From assembly GCF_052045245.1 (NCBI RefSeq), contig NZ_JBQEON010000025.1, positions 1 to 64,000 on the forward strand: a stretch of 64,000 nucleotides of DNA, written 5' to 3'. Made by a program: the position numbers and the translations under genes. Positions within the stretch are counted from its first letter, which is position 1. Each line of letters begins with the position of its first letter. Below, one piece after another: positions 16,828 through 26,587 of this stretch. This stretch comes from Burkholderia sp052045245. GTDB taxonomy: Bacteria > Pseudomonadota > Gammaproteobacteria > Burkholderiales > Burkholderiaceae. The notes under the pieces were generated by a model. The model was not told the DNA's origin. It saw only the letters and a program-made list of their open reading frames with translations, and searched no databases.

Positions 16828-17988
16828 TCAAACCGCGTGTTGCAACGCCGCGCGTCGTTCCCAAAGCGCGGCGGCGACGAACGCGGCGACGCAGACGACC
16901 AGCACGCCGATCAGCGCATTGCTGCCGAGTTGTTCCATCAACGCGCCGGCAACCAGCGGGCCGCCGAAGCTCGCGGCGCTCCACGATGCCGATACGAGCG
17001 AGCTCGCGGTGACGAGCGCCGCGCCGCGGAAGCGTTCGCCGCATGCAACGAGCGACAGCGTGTAGATGCTGCCCGCCGCCGCGCCGAGCACGAACAGCAG
17101 CGGCCAGCACAGCCATGGATTTGCGATCACGAACGGCAGCAGCGGCAGGCCCGCGAGCACGATCCAGCCGGCGCCGAGGTGCACGCGTTCGCGGCCGAGC
17201 TTGTCGGCGAGCCAGCCGATCGGGAACTGCATCGCGGTGTCGCCGAACAGCATGATGGACGCGAGCAGCACGGCGGTCGCGCTGGCCACGCCGTGATCCA
17301 TCGCGTAGAGCGGCAGCAGCGACAGCGCGAGCGTATCGAACAGCGCGAAGAAGCCGGTGCCGATGATCAGCGCGGGCATGCGCGGCAGCACGGCGAGCCA
17401 GCTGTCGTGCGCTGCGTGATGCGCGTCGTCGCCGGCGAGCGGCGCGCGCCGGATCGTCGCGAGCGTCGGCAGCGCGAGCAGGAACAGCGCGCCGCACAGT
17501 GCGAAGCGGATGCTCGTCGCGCCGGCGATCTGGCTGACGAGCACGGGGCCCGCCATCTGGAACAGCGTGAAGTTGGTCGCGTAGATCGCGACCACGCGGC
17601 CGCGCGTCGAATCGTCGGCGAGCTGGTTGACCCACGCTTCGCCGATCGTGAACAGCAGCATCAGCGCCGCGCCGCACAGCACGCGCAGCACGCCCCACAG
17701 GATCAGGTTCGACGTGAACTGCATCAGCGCGGTGGCCGCGGCGAGCAGTACGACCGACACGACGATCGCGCGGCGCGCACCGATGCGCCGCGCGAGCGCG
17801 GTGACGAACGGGACGATCGCGAGGCCGCCGAGCGCCTGCGCGGCCGTCAGCATGCCGACGATGTGGGTGCCGTGTCCGGCTTCGGTCAGCGCGAGCGCGG
17901 TGAGCGGCAGCGTGGCGCCGGTGCCGAGACCGACTACCGCGACGCTCAGGATCAGTGCGAGGAAATCACGATTGAGAATGGCTTTCAT
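16828..17988 (-). CDS. MFS transporter
   Basis: This 386-residue permease has about 12 hydrophobic segments (AVVGLGTGATLPLTALALTE at the N-terminus) and an MFS motif A-like loop, FPIGWLADKLGRERVH, in the second half. It resembles the YcaD/UMF-like drug/metabolite group, but the substrate is unknown. It lies convergently with fahA and is a stand-alone unit. Confidence 0.88.
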   Translation of the reverse strand: MKAILNRDFLALILSVAVVGLGTGATLPLTALALTEAGHGTHIVGMLTAAQALGGLAIVPFVTALARRIGARRAIVVSVVLLAAATALMQFTSNLILWGVLRVLCGAALMLLFTIGEAWVNQLADDSTRGRVVAIYATNFTLFQMAGPVLVSQIAGATSIRFALCGALFLLALPTLATIRRAPLAGDDAHHAAHDSWLAVLPRMPALIIGTGFFALFDTLALSLLPLYAMDHGVASATAVLLASIMLFGDTAMQFPIGWLADKLGRERVHLGAGWIVLAGLPLLPFVIANPWLCWPLLFVLGAAAGSIYTLSLVACGERFRGAALVTASSLVSASWSAASFGGPLVAGALMEQLGSNALIGVLVVCVAAFVAAALWERRAALQHAV

Positions 17989-18102
17989 CGGCCGCGATGC
18001 TACACCGCGGCTCTTGAAAGGTCCATGAAGGGCATCAGGATCGCATGGGGCCGGGTGTGCAACGAACGGCGCGACGCAGCGCGTGGCCGGGCGCGCCGCG
18101 CG

Positions 18103-19272
18103 TCACACGCATTCGGTCGGCCCGCTCACCGGTCGGCGTTCGAGCGACGCCGACCACAGCGTGAGCGCGAGCGCCGCGACGGCCATCGCGACGCCGACCC
18201 ACGGCAGGCTCACGAGCGACACGCCGGAGCCGATCGCCATCCCGCCGAGCCACGCGCCCGTTGCGTTGCCGAGGTTGAACGCGCCCTGGTTCAGCGTCGA
18301 CGCGAGGTTCGGCGCGTCGCTCGCGCGATCGACGATCAGGATCTGCAGCGGCGGCACGATCGCGAACGCGAGGATGCCCCACACGAAGATCGTCGCGAGC
18401 GTCGCGAACGGCAGGTGCATGGTGCCGCCGAACAGGGCGAGGACGATGCCGATCAGCGCGAGCGTGGCGATCAGCGACGGCATCCGGCGCCAGTCGGCGA
18501 GCTTGCCGCCGAGCGTGCCGCCGACGGTCAGGCCGAGTCCGAACAGCAGCAGCACGTAAGTGACCTGGCGCGGCGAGAAGCCCGTCACGTCCTCGAGAAT
18601 CGGCGTGATGTACGTGAACACGCTGAACAGGCTCGCGGACGCGAGCACGCTGATGCCGAGCACCATCAGCACTTGCGGGTGCTTCAGCACGCTGAATTCG
18701 CGCGTGATGCTGGTGTCGGGCATCGCGAGGTTCTTCGGCAGGCACACCGCGAGCGCGGCGGCCGCGGCGATGCCGATGCCGGTGACGGCCCAGAACGTCG
18801 CGCGCCAGCCGTACGCCTGGCCGAGCGCGGTACCGAGCGGCACGCCGAGCACGTTCGCGAGGGTGAGGCCGGTGAACATCAACGCGATCGCCTGCGCGCG
18901 GCGGTTCGGCGCGACGAGGTTGCTCGCGACGACCGAGCCGATCCCGAAGAACGCGCCGTGGCAGAACGCGGTGACGACGCGCGCGGCCATCAGCACGGCA
19001 TAGCCGGGCGCGATCGCGCAGAACAGGTTGCCCGCGATGAACAGGCCGATCAGGCCCATCAGCGCGCGCTTGCGCGGCATCTTCGCGGTGACGATCGCGA
19101 GAATCGGCGCGCCGATCGTCACGCCGAGCGCGTAGCCCGACACGAGCATCCCGGCGGCGGGGATCGACACGCCGAGGTCGCGGGCGACGTCGGGCAGCAG
19201 CCCCATGATCACGAACTCGGTGGTACCGATTCCAAATGCGGCGACGGCAAGGGCGAAAAGAGGCAAGGGCAT
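18103..19272 (-). CDS. MFS transporter, AraJ-like DHA1 family
   Basis: This 389-residue permease with 12 membrane segments begins LFALAVAAFGIGTTEFVIMGLLPDVA, which is the AraJ/YdhP/NepI-type DHA1 signature. The motif-A loop reads APILAIVTAKMPRKRAL. These proteins export sugars, nucleosides or drugs; the substrate here is unknown. A 288-base intergenic stretch (19273-19560) upstream holds its promoter and no evident gene. Confidence 0.88.
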   Translation of the reverse strand: MPLPLFALAVAAFGIGTTEFVIMGLLPDVARDLGVSIPAAGMLVSGYALGVTIGAPILAIVTAKMPRKRALMGLIGLFIAGNLFCAIAPGYAVLMAARVVTAFCHGAFFGIGSVVASNLVAPNRRAQAIALMFTGLTLANVLGVPLGTALGQAYGWRATFWAVTGIGIAAAAALAVCLPKNLAMPDTSITREFSVLKHPQVLMVLGISVLASASLFSVFTYITPILEDVTGFSPRQVTYVLLLFGLGLTVGGTLGGKLADWRRMPSLIATLALIGIVLALFGGTMHLPFATLATIFVWGILAFAIVPPLQILIVDRASDAPNLASTLNQGAFNLGNATGAWLGGMAIGSGVSLVSLPWVGVAMAVAALALTLWSASLERRPVSGPTECV

Positions 19273-19560
19273 CGCGGTGGGCTAAGGAAAAGGCCTCGGC
19301 CCGAGGCCGGCGCGGGATGCGCGGGACGGGCGGGGCGGAGAGACGTCAGCCGCGATTCTACTTCAGTGGAAACCCCTATGTTTGGGGCCAAAACGGATGT
19401 TGCCGGCGTGCGACGCGGTAGCGGGCCCGGTGCGTCACAGTGTGGGATTCGGGCGGTGTTCGGCGGGGGACGTGGTGGCGGTCCAGCGACCGGTGGCCCG
19501 GCGAAACATCGCGTCGGAGCGAATCCGGCGAAGCGACCGTTCCGCCCGCCGTGTAGCTGG

Positions 19561-20325
19561 TTAGTGCTCGGGACGGGGGCCGATCGACGTCGAGTCGGCG
19601 CGCACGTCCGGCGCGGCACCTGCGGGCGACGACGCCGATCCGGCGATCGTGCCGGAGTTGGCCGCGTCATCGGCAGCAACGGCCGCCATCGGCGCATCCC
19701 AGCCATTTTCGAACAGGCACGCGTCGATCGGCATCCGCGCGGCCCAGCGCTCTTCCTCTAGCATCGGCTTTGCATAGAACGCGTCGACATGTCCGACGCA
19801 CAGCACGGCGATCGGCTTCGCGCCGGCCGGCATGCCGAGCAGCGTGCGCAGCGCGTCGACGTCGAACAGCGACACCCAGCCCATCCCGAGCCCTTCGGCG
19901 CGCGCGGCGAGCCACATGTTCTGGATCGCGCAGGCGGCGGACGCGAGGTCCATTTCCGGCAGCGTGCGGCGGCCGAACACGTGGCGCTCGCGGTCGTCGG
20001 TCAGCGCGACGACCAGCAGCTCGCCGCATTCGCGCACGCCTTCGACCTTCAGCCGCATGAATTCGTCCTGCCGCTCGCCGAGTGCGTCGGCGGTCGCGCG
20101 GCGCTCGGCCTCGACGAGCGCATGGATCGCAGTGCGCAGCGCGGGATCGGTGATGCGGATGAAGCGCCACGGCTGCATGAAGCCGACGCTCGGCGCGTGG
20201 TGCGCCGCGCGCAGCAGCCGTGCGAGCGTGGCCGGATCGACGCTCGCCGGCGTGAAGTGGCGCATGTCGCGCCGTTCGAAGATGGCGCGGTAGACCGCGG
20301 CGATGGCGGAGTCGTCGAAACGCAT
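19561..20325 (-). CDS. bluB: 5,6-dimethylbenzimidazole synthase
   Basis: This 254-residue flavin-destructase of the nitroreductase fold makes the lower ligand of cobalamin from reduced FMN and O2. Diagnostic parts are RRDMRHFTPASVDPATLARLL, HAPSVGFMQPWRFI, and GLGMGWVSLFDVDALRTLLGMP. The last ~45 residues are an Ala/Ser/Asp-rich tail not expected in BluB. No other cobalamin genes are nearby and I found no B12 riboswitch. Confidence 0.92.
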   Translation of the reverse strand: MRFDDSAIAAVYRAIFERRDMRHFTPASVDPATLARLLRAAHHAPSVGFMQPWRFIRITDPALRTAIHALVEAERRATADALGERQDEFMRLKVEGVRECGELLVVALTDDRERHVFGRRTLPEMDLASAACAIQNMWLAARAEGLGMGWVSLFDVDALRTLLGMPAGAKPIAVLCVGHVDAFYAKPMLEEERWAARMPIDACLFENGWDAPMAAVAADDAANSGTIAGSASSPAGAAPDVRADSTSIGPRPEH

Positions 20326-20455
20326 GAGCGGCAGAGGCAGGGGGAGATCGGCGCAACGATAGCAGACGCCGTGCGTGCGGCGTTACATCAGTCGAAACAA
20401 AATGACGAATCGTTGACGGGTCGCGTGTGCCAGACGCTGCACCGAACGCCTTGGC

Positions 20456-21454
20456 TCAGCGCCCCGTCGTGACGACGTTGGTCGGCGTGCCCGCGTGCCA
20501 TGCCTCGATGTTCAGCAGCGTCGTGTGCGCGATTTCGGCGAGCGCCTCGCGCGTGAAGAACGCCTGGTGCGACGTGACGATCACGTTCGGGAACGTCAGC
20601 AGGCGCGCGAGCACGTCGTCCTGCAGCGGCAGGTCGGAGTGATCCTCGAAGAAGAGGCCGCTTTCCTCCTCGTACACGTCGAGCCCGAGATGGCCGAGCT
20701 GGCCGCTCTTGAGCGCGTCGACCAGCGCCTGCGCGTCGACGAGGCCGCCGCGGCCGGTATTGATCAGCATCGCGCCGTGCTTCATGCGCGCGAGCGTCTG
20801 CGCATTGATCAGATGATGCGTCGACGGCAGCAGCGGGCAGTGCAGGCTGACGACGTCGGCATGGTGCAGGAGTTCGTCCAGCTCGACGTAGCGCACGCCG
20901 AACGCGATCAGTTCGTCGTCGTACGGCGGCTTCGAGTGCGCGAGCACGTGCATTCCGAAGCCCATCATGATCTTCGCGAACACGCGGCCGATCAGCCCGG
21001 TGCCGATCACGCCGACGGTCTTGCCGTGCAGGTCGAAGCCGAGCAGGCCATTCAGCGAGAAGTCGCCTTCGCGCGTGCGGGCCACCGCGCGCGGCAGCCG
21101 GCGATTGAGGGCGAGGATCAGCGCGACCGCGTGCTCGGCAACCGCATGCGGCGAATAGGCGGGCACGCGCACGACCGCGATGCCGAGCCGCTCGGCGGCC
21201 GCCAGGTCGACATGGTTGAAGCCGGCCGAGCGCAGCGCGATCAGGCGCGTGCCGCCGTCGGCAAGCCGCTGGAGCACGGCCGCGTCGACGGTGTCGTTGA
21301 CGAACGGACAGACGACGTCATAGCCGTGCGCGAGGATCGCCGTTTCCACGTCGAGATGCGACGGCTGGAAGTGCAGCCGATAGCCGAACTGCCGGTTGGC
21401 GGCGGCAAACGATTCGTCGTCGTACTGCCGGCTGCTGAACAGGATCACGCGCAC
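20456..21454 (-). CDS. ldhA: D-lactate dehydrogenase (2-hydroxyacid dehydrogenase family)
   Basis: This 332-residue NAD-dependent enzyme reduces pyruvate to D-lactate. The N-terminus MRVILFSSRQYDDESF and the motifs VGVIGTGLIGRVFAKIM (NAD), LINTGRGGLVDAQAL (Arg), and SHQAFFTREALAEIA (His) match the LdhA group of fermentative D-LDHs. It sits behind a LysR gene on the same strand (30 bases), so the pair may be co-transcribed. Confidence 0.9.
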   Translation of the reverse strand: MRVILFSSRQYDDESFAAANRQFGYRLHFQPSHLDVETAILAHGYDVVCPFVNDTVDAAVLQRLADGGTRLIALRSAGFNHVDLAAAERLGIAVVRVPAYSPHAVAEHAVALILALNRRLPRAVARTREGDFSLNGLLGFDLHGKTVGVIGTGLIGRVFAKIMMGFGMHVLAHSKPPYDDELIAFGVRYVELDELLHHADVVSLHCPLLPSTHHLINAQTLARMKHGAMLINTGRGGLVDAQALVDALKSGQLGHLGLDVYEEESGLFFEDHSDLPLQDDVLARLLTFPNVIVTSHQAFFTREALAEIAHTTLLNIEAWHAGTPTNVVTTGR

Positions 21455-21484
21455 GCTGCACCTCCGATGGCTGACGCGTGCAGT

Positions 21485-22471
21485 TTACTGCAGGCCCGTC
21501 TGCAGGCCCGTGACGATATCGACGCGATCGGGCGTGCGCAGGAAGCCGTAGCCGGTCCGCTCGCGGGCCGCCTGCACGCCGAAATGCTCGAGCGCGTGCT
21601 CGACGAAGCTGCGCGTGCGGGCCGGCACGTACTGGCGATTCGGGTAGACGAGCGACAGTTGCGCGTCCGGGTCGTCGATCCGGTAGCCGGGCAGCAGGCG
21701 CACGAGCGTGCCGGTGGCGAGCGCGGCGGCGACGCACGGCTCCGGCAGCACCGCGATGCCGGAGCCGGCCACGGCCGCGGCCTGCACGAGCGCGAGCTGG
21801 TTGACCGTGCAGGTCGGGCGGACGGTGATGGAATGCGTGGCGCCGTCGTGGCCGACCAGCCGCCATGCGGGCGCATGCTGGTGCGGCGCGAGCGCGACCC
21901 AGTCGTGGCCCGGCAGGTCGTCGGGCACGCGCGGCTCGCCACGCCGTTCGAGATAGGCGGGCGCCGCGCAGGCGACGAACGGGTTCGGCGCGAGTGCGTG
22001 GCCGATCAGCGTCGGGTTGCCGTCGAGCCGGTTGCCGGTCGCGATGCCGACGTCGTAGCCCGAATCGAGCACGTCGAGCGGCCCTTCGGCGACGGTGAGC
22101 TGCACGCGCAGCTCGGGGTAGCGGTGCCGGAAGCTGCTCACGAGCGGCGTCAGCGCGAGCGGCGACAGCAGGCCCGACGCGACGACCCGCAGCGTGCCGG
22201 CCGGTTCGCGCACCGCATGCGCGACGGAGGCCTCGAGATGGTCGAATTCCTCGAGCAGCGCGCGGCAGCCGTCGAGGTAGCGCAGGCCTGCCTCGGTCAG
22301 CGACAGGTTGCGCGTGGTGCGGTGGATCAGCCGCGTGTTGAGGTGAGACTCGAGCATCGCGATCGAGCGCGTGACGAGCGCATTGGATACGCCCAGATGG
22401 TGGGCCGCGCGCCGGAAGCTCTGCTGCTCGGCGACGCAGACGAACACACGCATGGTCTGAATCTGGTTCAT
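21485..22471 (-). CDS. LysR-family transcriptional regulator
   Basis: This 328-residue LTTR has the N-terminal helix-turn-helix (FRRAAHHLGVSNALVTRSIA, then LIHRTTRNLSLTEAG) and a periplasmic-binding-protein-like effector domain. It is divergent from the class V aminotransferase gene across a long AT-rich interval and upstream of ldhA on its own strand. Either could be its target; the effector is unknown. Confidence 0.92.
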   Translation of the reverse strand: MNQIQTMRVFVCVAEQQSFRRAAHHLGVSNALVTRSIAMLESHLNTRLIHRTTRNLSLTEAGLRYLDGCRALLEEFDHLEASVAHAVREPAGTLRVVASGLLSPLALTPLVSSFRHRYPELRVQLTVAEGPLDVLDSGYDVGIATGNRLDGNPTLIGHALAPNPFVACAAPAYLERRGEPRVPDDLPGHDWVALAPHQHAPAWRLVGHDGATHSITVRPTCTVNQLALVQAAAVAGSGIAVLPEPCVAAALATGTLVRLLPGYRIDDPDAQLSLVYPNRQYVPARTRSFVEHALEHFGVQAARERTGYGFLRTPDRVDIVTGLQTGLQ

Positions 22472-23215
22472 GGCTAGCGGATTTCTGGACCGGTTGACTG
22501 ATTCTGGTGGTGATTTTTCGTCGCACGACCTGGAAAACCGTCATGCGACATCCGGTTCTCGCTCGTATCGAAAAATCGGTTTTCGATTCTGCAGACGATT
22601 GTTCATTACGAAAGCGATATCCGTCAACCTGAGAAAAGGGGCGGGTTGCGTAAAATCGAAATCGCGGGTATCCGTTTAACGAGTCAGTGTCGCGGGCGGG
22701 CGCCGTGGATAGTCGGGCGTGTATTGAAACCGGACATCATTGATTCGAATATTTTGTATGTGAATCAATGTGTTGCATGTGATGGTGTACGGCTGAGTGC
22801 GGTAATGGATGAAATCGTTCACCAATAGATGCTGCGTCAACGTATGTTTTTTAGCGGGCCCGGTTTTCGTGCGCCGATTCCATCTGCGCAATTTTTATCG
22901 TGGCGACGAGTAATCCGGTCGATGCATGCATCGTGCTGAGCATGGACATCCGCAAATCGTCGCAATATTGCCGGAGAAAATCGCGGACATCCGACCGCGC
23001 ATGGAACCGCTTCGCATGCGGCCGGCAAAGCGGTGCGAATGCGAAATACGATCGGCCGCCATGCGCGCGGCCGGCTGGCCCGGTCCGTCGACCGGGCCAC
23101 CGTCACGCTGTCCGGCCGCGAGTGCCTCTTGCGCGCGAGCGCGGAACGCGGAATGATCGATCAGTTGCCATGCCGTGCGGCGGGCGACGCCCCGCGCGCT
23201 TTCTTCCATCCTCTG
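22472..23215. other. 744-base intergenic region with low GC
   Basis: This interval is much AT-richer than the surrounding genes, especially 22540-22960. It separates the divergent LysR and aminotransferase genes. Short frames occur but none has a recognisable protein or good ribosome site. It holds both promoters and possibly a leader RNA or small RNA, but I cannot define one. Confidence 0.5.
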
Positions 23216-24436
23216 ATGCCTGCCATGTCCCTTGATTACTCGCCGATTCCCTGCCCCGTCGTCGTGCCGCTCGACGCGATCCTGCCCGAAGAACCGCTGC
23301 TGATGATGGGGGCCGGCCCGGTCCCGATCCCGGCCGCCGTCGCGAAGGCGAACACGATCGTGATCAACCACCTCGGCGCGACGATGGCGAAGATCATCGA
23401 GCAGGTGAAGGAGATGGCGCGCTACGTGTTCCAGACCCGCACGAAGTGGGTGCTCGGCGTCGCCGGCCCCGGTTCCGCCGCGATGGAAATGGCAATCTCG
23501 AACCTCGCGTGGCGCGGCACGCGCGTGCTGTCGATCCGCAACGGGTTCTTCAGCGCACGGATGGCCGAGATGGCCACGCGCATCGGGGCGGACGTCGCGA
23601 TGCTCGAAGTGGCCGACCGTTCGGTCGCGAGCCTCGACGAGATCGCGGACGCGATCGCGCGCGAGCGGCCCGAGATCGTCACGATCGTGCAGGGCGAGAC
23701 GTCGAACACCGTGTGGAACCGCGACCTGCGCGACATCGCGGCGCTTGCGAAGGCGGCCGGCGCGCTGGTCGTCGTCGACGCGGTGTGCACGCTGTCGACG
23801 ATGCCGCTCGAGATGGACGCGTGGGGCATCGACGCGGTGATCACGGGCGGTCAGAAGGGGTTGTCGTCGATCCCCGGCGTGTCGCTGATCGCATTCTCCG
23901 ACGCCGCCTGGGAGCGGATGAAGCAGCGTCCGGAACCGAACGCGCACTGGTGCCTCGACATGGCGCTCGCGGAGAACTTCTGGCACAACGCCGGCTATCA
24001 CTACACGGCGCCGGTGTCGGGCGTGCTCGCGCTGCACGAGGCGCTGCGCCTCGTCTGCGCGGAGACGCTCGAAAGCCGCTTCGCGCGCCACCTGCGCTGC
24101 TCGCTCGCGCTGCAGGCGGGCGTCGAGGCGATGGGGCTCACGCTCTATGCGCCGAAGGACTGCCGGCTCAATTCGGTGGTCGGGATCGAGACGCCCGAAG
24201 GGCTCACGCCCGGGATGGTGTGCGGCCATATCTCGAAGCAGTACCAGGTCGAGATCTCCGGCTCGTTCGGGCTGCCGATCGTGCGGATCGGGCAGATGGG
24301 CGAGCAGTGCCGCGAACACAACCTGTTCCGCACGCTGCATGCGTTCGGCCGCACGATGGTCGATCTGAAGGTGCCGGTCGACCTGCCGGCCGGCGTGGCC
24401 GCGCTCGAGCAGGCGCTGTCGCAGCGAGGCGCGTAA
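23216..24436 (+). CDS. Class V aminotransferase (alanine-glyoxylate / pyridoxamine-pyruvate type)
   Basis: This fold-type I PLP enzyme of about 406 residues has the PLP lysine in VITGGQKGLSSIPGVS and the Asp in LVVVDAVCTLSTMP. The N-terminal MMGAGPVPIPAAVAKA and the EISGSFGLPIVRIGQMGEQC segment are typical of the alanine-glyoxylate/serine-glyoxylate group, which also includes bacterial pyridoxamine-pyruvate transaminase. Substrate choice is unresolved. ATG 23216 or 23225 may be the start; neither has a strong Shine-Dalgarno. The open frame continues upstream to 23033 without family similarity. Confidence 0.85.
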   Translation: MPAMSLDYSPIPCPVVVPLDAILPEEPLLMMGAGPVPIPAAVAKANTIVINHLGATMAKIIEQVKEMARYVFQTRTKWVLGVAGPGSAAMEMAISNLAWRGTRVLSIRNGFFSARMAEMATRIGADVAMLEVADRSVASLDEIADAIARERPEIVTIVQGETSNTVWNRDLRDIAALAKAAGALVVVDAVCTLSTMPLEMDAWGIDAVITGGQKGLSSIPGVSLIAFSDAAWERMKQRPEPNAHWCLDMALAENFWHNAGYHYTAPVSGVLALHEALRLVCAETLESRFARHLRCSLALQAGVEAMGLTLYAPKDCRLNSVVGIETPEGLTPGMVCGHISKQYQVEISGSFGLPIVRIGQMGEQCREHNLFRTLHAFGRTMVDLKVPVDLPAGVAALEQALSQRGA

Positions 24437-24504
24437 GCAGGGAGACGGCGGTGCGTGCCGGGTGCGCGGTGCACGAGCCGGCACGTTGAGGGGGCGCGCG
24501 GGTC

Positions 24505-25440
24505 TCAACCGCCCTGCATCGCGCGCCGGTACGCGTTCGGCGTCGTGCCGTGCGCGTCGCGAAAACGATGGCTGAAGTGGCCGGCGTTCGCGTAGCCGCA
24601 GTCGGCCGCGACCTGCGCCAGCGGCACTGCCGTCGTGCGCAGCAGCAGGCGTGCCCGCGCGAGCCGCTGCTCGGCCACCCATGCGTGCGGCGCGCGGCCG
24701 AACGACAGCCGGAACATCCGCGAGAAGTGGTATTCGGACAGCGCGGCGACCTCCGCCAGCTCGCCGAGCGTCAGCGGCTGCGACAGGTAGCTGTCGATAT
24801 AGTCGCGCACGCGGCGGCGCACGGCCGGCGCGAGCCCGCCGCGGAACGGCGCGTCGGTGCGCGTCGTGCTCTGGCCGCGCAGCAGCAGGCTCAGCACGTC
24901 GTGCGCGGCCTCGTTCACACGCAGCCGCCCGTCCGCATCGTCCCAGCGCTCCAGCGCGAGCGAACGGAACTGCGCGGCGACGCGCGCATCCTCGAAATAG
25001 GTGCGGTCGGCGAGCTTCAGCTCGCGCGGCTCGCGGTCGAGCTCGCGAATCGCGCGCTGCGTGAAATGCTCGGGCAGGAAGTACAGGTGGATGAAGTGCA
25101 TTTCGCCGCGCACCCACCAGCGTGATTCATGGTCGCCCGGCAGCGCGCACAGCAGGCTCGGCGCGCCGTAGCGCGGCACGCGTTCGCGCTCCGTCCGGTA
25201 GCCGCCGTCGAGATAGCACGACAGCGTGTGATGGCCGGGCTGTTCGTAGATCGTCTCGCTTTCGTCGGTGATGCGCGTCCATTCGGCGATCGCGAGATGG
25301 TCGCCGAGCCAGGTGAAACGCTCGAGCGTCGCGTTGGCGTCGGCGAGCGTGCGGCACACCGACTGCAGGCCGAACGGCAGCGCGTCGCCGCCAAGGGCGG
25401 CTGCGTGGTCGGCGGGCGGGGCGTACAGGGACGAACTCAT
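24505..25440 (-). CDS. AraC-family transcriptional regulator
   Basis: This 311-residue regulator has a double helix-turn-helix at the C-terminus (LTLGELAEVAALSEYHFSRM, then ARARLLLRTTAVPLAQVAAD and GHFSHRFRDAHGTTPNAYRR). The N-terminal domain has no recognised ligand pocket. ATG 25440 avoids an Arg-rich extension. It is divergent from a DMT-type exporter gene, so control of that exporter is the simplest guess. Confidence 0.9.
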   Translation of the reverse strand: MSSSLYAPPADHAAALGGDALPFGLQSVCRTLADANATLERFTWLGDHLAIAEWTRITDESETIYEQPGHHTLSCYLDGGYRTERERVPRYGAPSLLCALPGDHESRWWVRGEMHFIHLYFLPEHFTQRAIRELDREPRELKLADRTYFEDARVAAQFRSLALERWDDADGRLRVNEAAHDVLSLLLRGQSTTRTDAPFRGGLAPAVRRRVRDYIDSYLSQPLTLGELAEVAALSEYHFSRMFRLSFGRAPHAWVAEQRLARARLLLRTTAVPLAQVAADCGYANAGHFSHRFRDAHGTTPNAYRRAMQGG

Positions 25441-25573
25441 GATGCGACGAGTATAAGCGCGCGGGCGGCGCGCGGTGCGGCGTGCCGAAAATGACCGCAA
25501 TTCCGGACAATCCGCGCGGGCGGGGCGGCGGCATAGTCGGAGTCCGTTTCACTCGTTCCGCTTCATTGCCGCC

Positions 25574-26464
25574 ATGAACCTGTCGCTTTATTTCGTCACC
25601 GTGCTGATCTGGGGCACCACCTGGATCGCGATCAAGTGGCAGCTCGGCGCCGTGCCGCCGCCCGTGTCGATCGCGTGGCGCTTCTGGCTCGCGGCCGCCG
25701 TGCTGTTCGCGCTGCTGCGCGTGATGCGCCGGCCGGTGCGCCCGCCGCGCGAAGCGTGGCGCTACCTCGTCGCGCAGGGCTTCGCGTTGTTCTGCCTGAA
25801 TTTCCTGTGCTTCTACTACTCGGAGCAGGTCGTGCCGAGCGGCCTCGTCGCGGTGATCTTCTCGACCGCGCCGCTGCTGAATTCGATCAACGGCCGGCTG
25901 TTCATGGGCCGCCCGCTGCGGCCGTCCGCGATCGCCGGCGCGCTGCTCGGGCTGGCCGGCATCGCGTGCCTGTTCTGGCAGCAGATGGCCGGCCACCTCG
26001 ACGATCACGCGACCTGGACGGGTCTCGCGATCGCGTTCGCGGGCACGATGTGCTTCTCGGCCGGCAACCTGCTGTCGAGCCGGATGCAGTCGATGGGGCT
26101 GCACCCGCTCGCGACCAACGGCTGGGCGATGCTGATCGGCGCGGCGATCCTGACGGCCGGCAGCGCGCTCGCCGGGCTGCCGTTCATGATCGACCCGAGC
26201 CCGCGTTATCTCGGCGCGCTCGTCTATCTGGCCGTGCCGGGCTCGGTGATCGGCTTTACCGCGTACCTGACGCTCGTCGGCCGGATCGGGCCGGAGCGCG
26301 CCGCGTACTGCACGGTGCTGTTTCCGATCGTCGCGCTGGCCGTGTCGACGGTCTTCGAGGGCTATCGGTGGTCGCCGCTCGCGGTGATCGGGCTGCTGCT
26401 GGTGCTGGCCGGCAACCTCGTCGCATTCGATCTGACGCGGCGGGTGTTTCTGCGGGCGGCGTGA
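25574..26464 (+). CDS. EamA/DMT-family transporter
   Basis: This 296-residue inner-membrane protein has ten predicted helices in two EamA repeats. The first starts LYFVTVLIWGTTWIAIKWQLG and holds VAVIFSTAPLLNSING; the second holds SVIGFTAYLTLVGRIGPERA. Members export metabolites or amino acids. It lies divergent from the AraC regulator; the substrate is unknown. Confidence 0.9.
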   Translation: MNLSLYFVTVLIWGTTWIAIKWQLGAVPPPVSIAWRFWLAAAVLFALLRVMRRPVRPPREAWRYLVAQGFALFCLNFLCFYYSEQVVPSGLVAVIFSTAPLLNSINGRLFMGRPLRPSAIAGALLGLAGIACLFWQQMAGHLDDHATWTGLAIAFAGTMCFSAGNLLSSRMQSMGLHPLATNGWAMLIGAAILTAGSALAGLPFMIDPSPRYLGALVYLAVPGSVIGFTAYLTLVGRIGPERAAYCTVLFPIVALAVSTVFEGYRWSPLAVIGLLLVLAGNLVAFDLTRRVFLRAA

Positions 26465-26587
26465 TGAAACCCGCGACAGTGTGAGCACACGATCGAAGAA
26501 ACCGGTGCATGGGGTGATTTGGTTGACGTGGTTGACTTGGTTTCGGTTCGGGGCTACGCTGGATCACTCCGGTAGTGACAGGAGGCG

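Noticed and set aside
16837..19761. Long forward open frame across two MFS genes
   Set aside because: It runs antisense to two well-defined permeases and is rich in Arg, Glu and Gln with no motif.
19273..20455. Cobalamin riboswitch near bluB
   Set aside because: No B12-box-like sequence or suitable leader before the gene start was seen.
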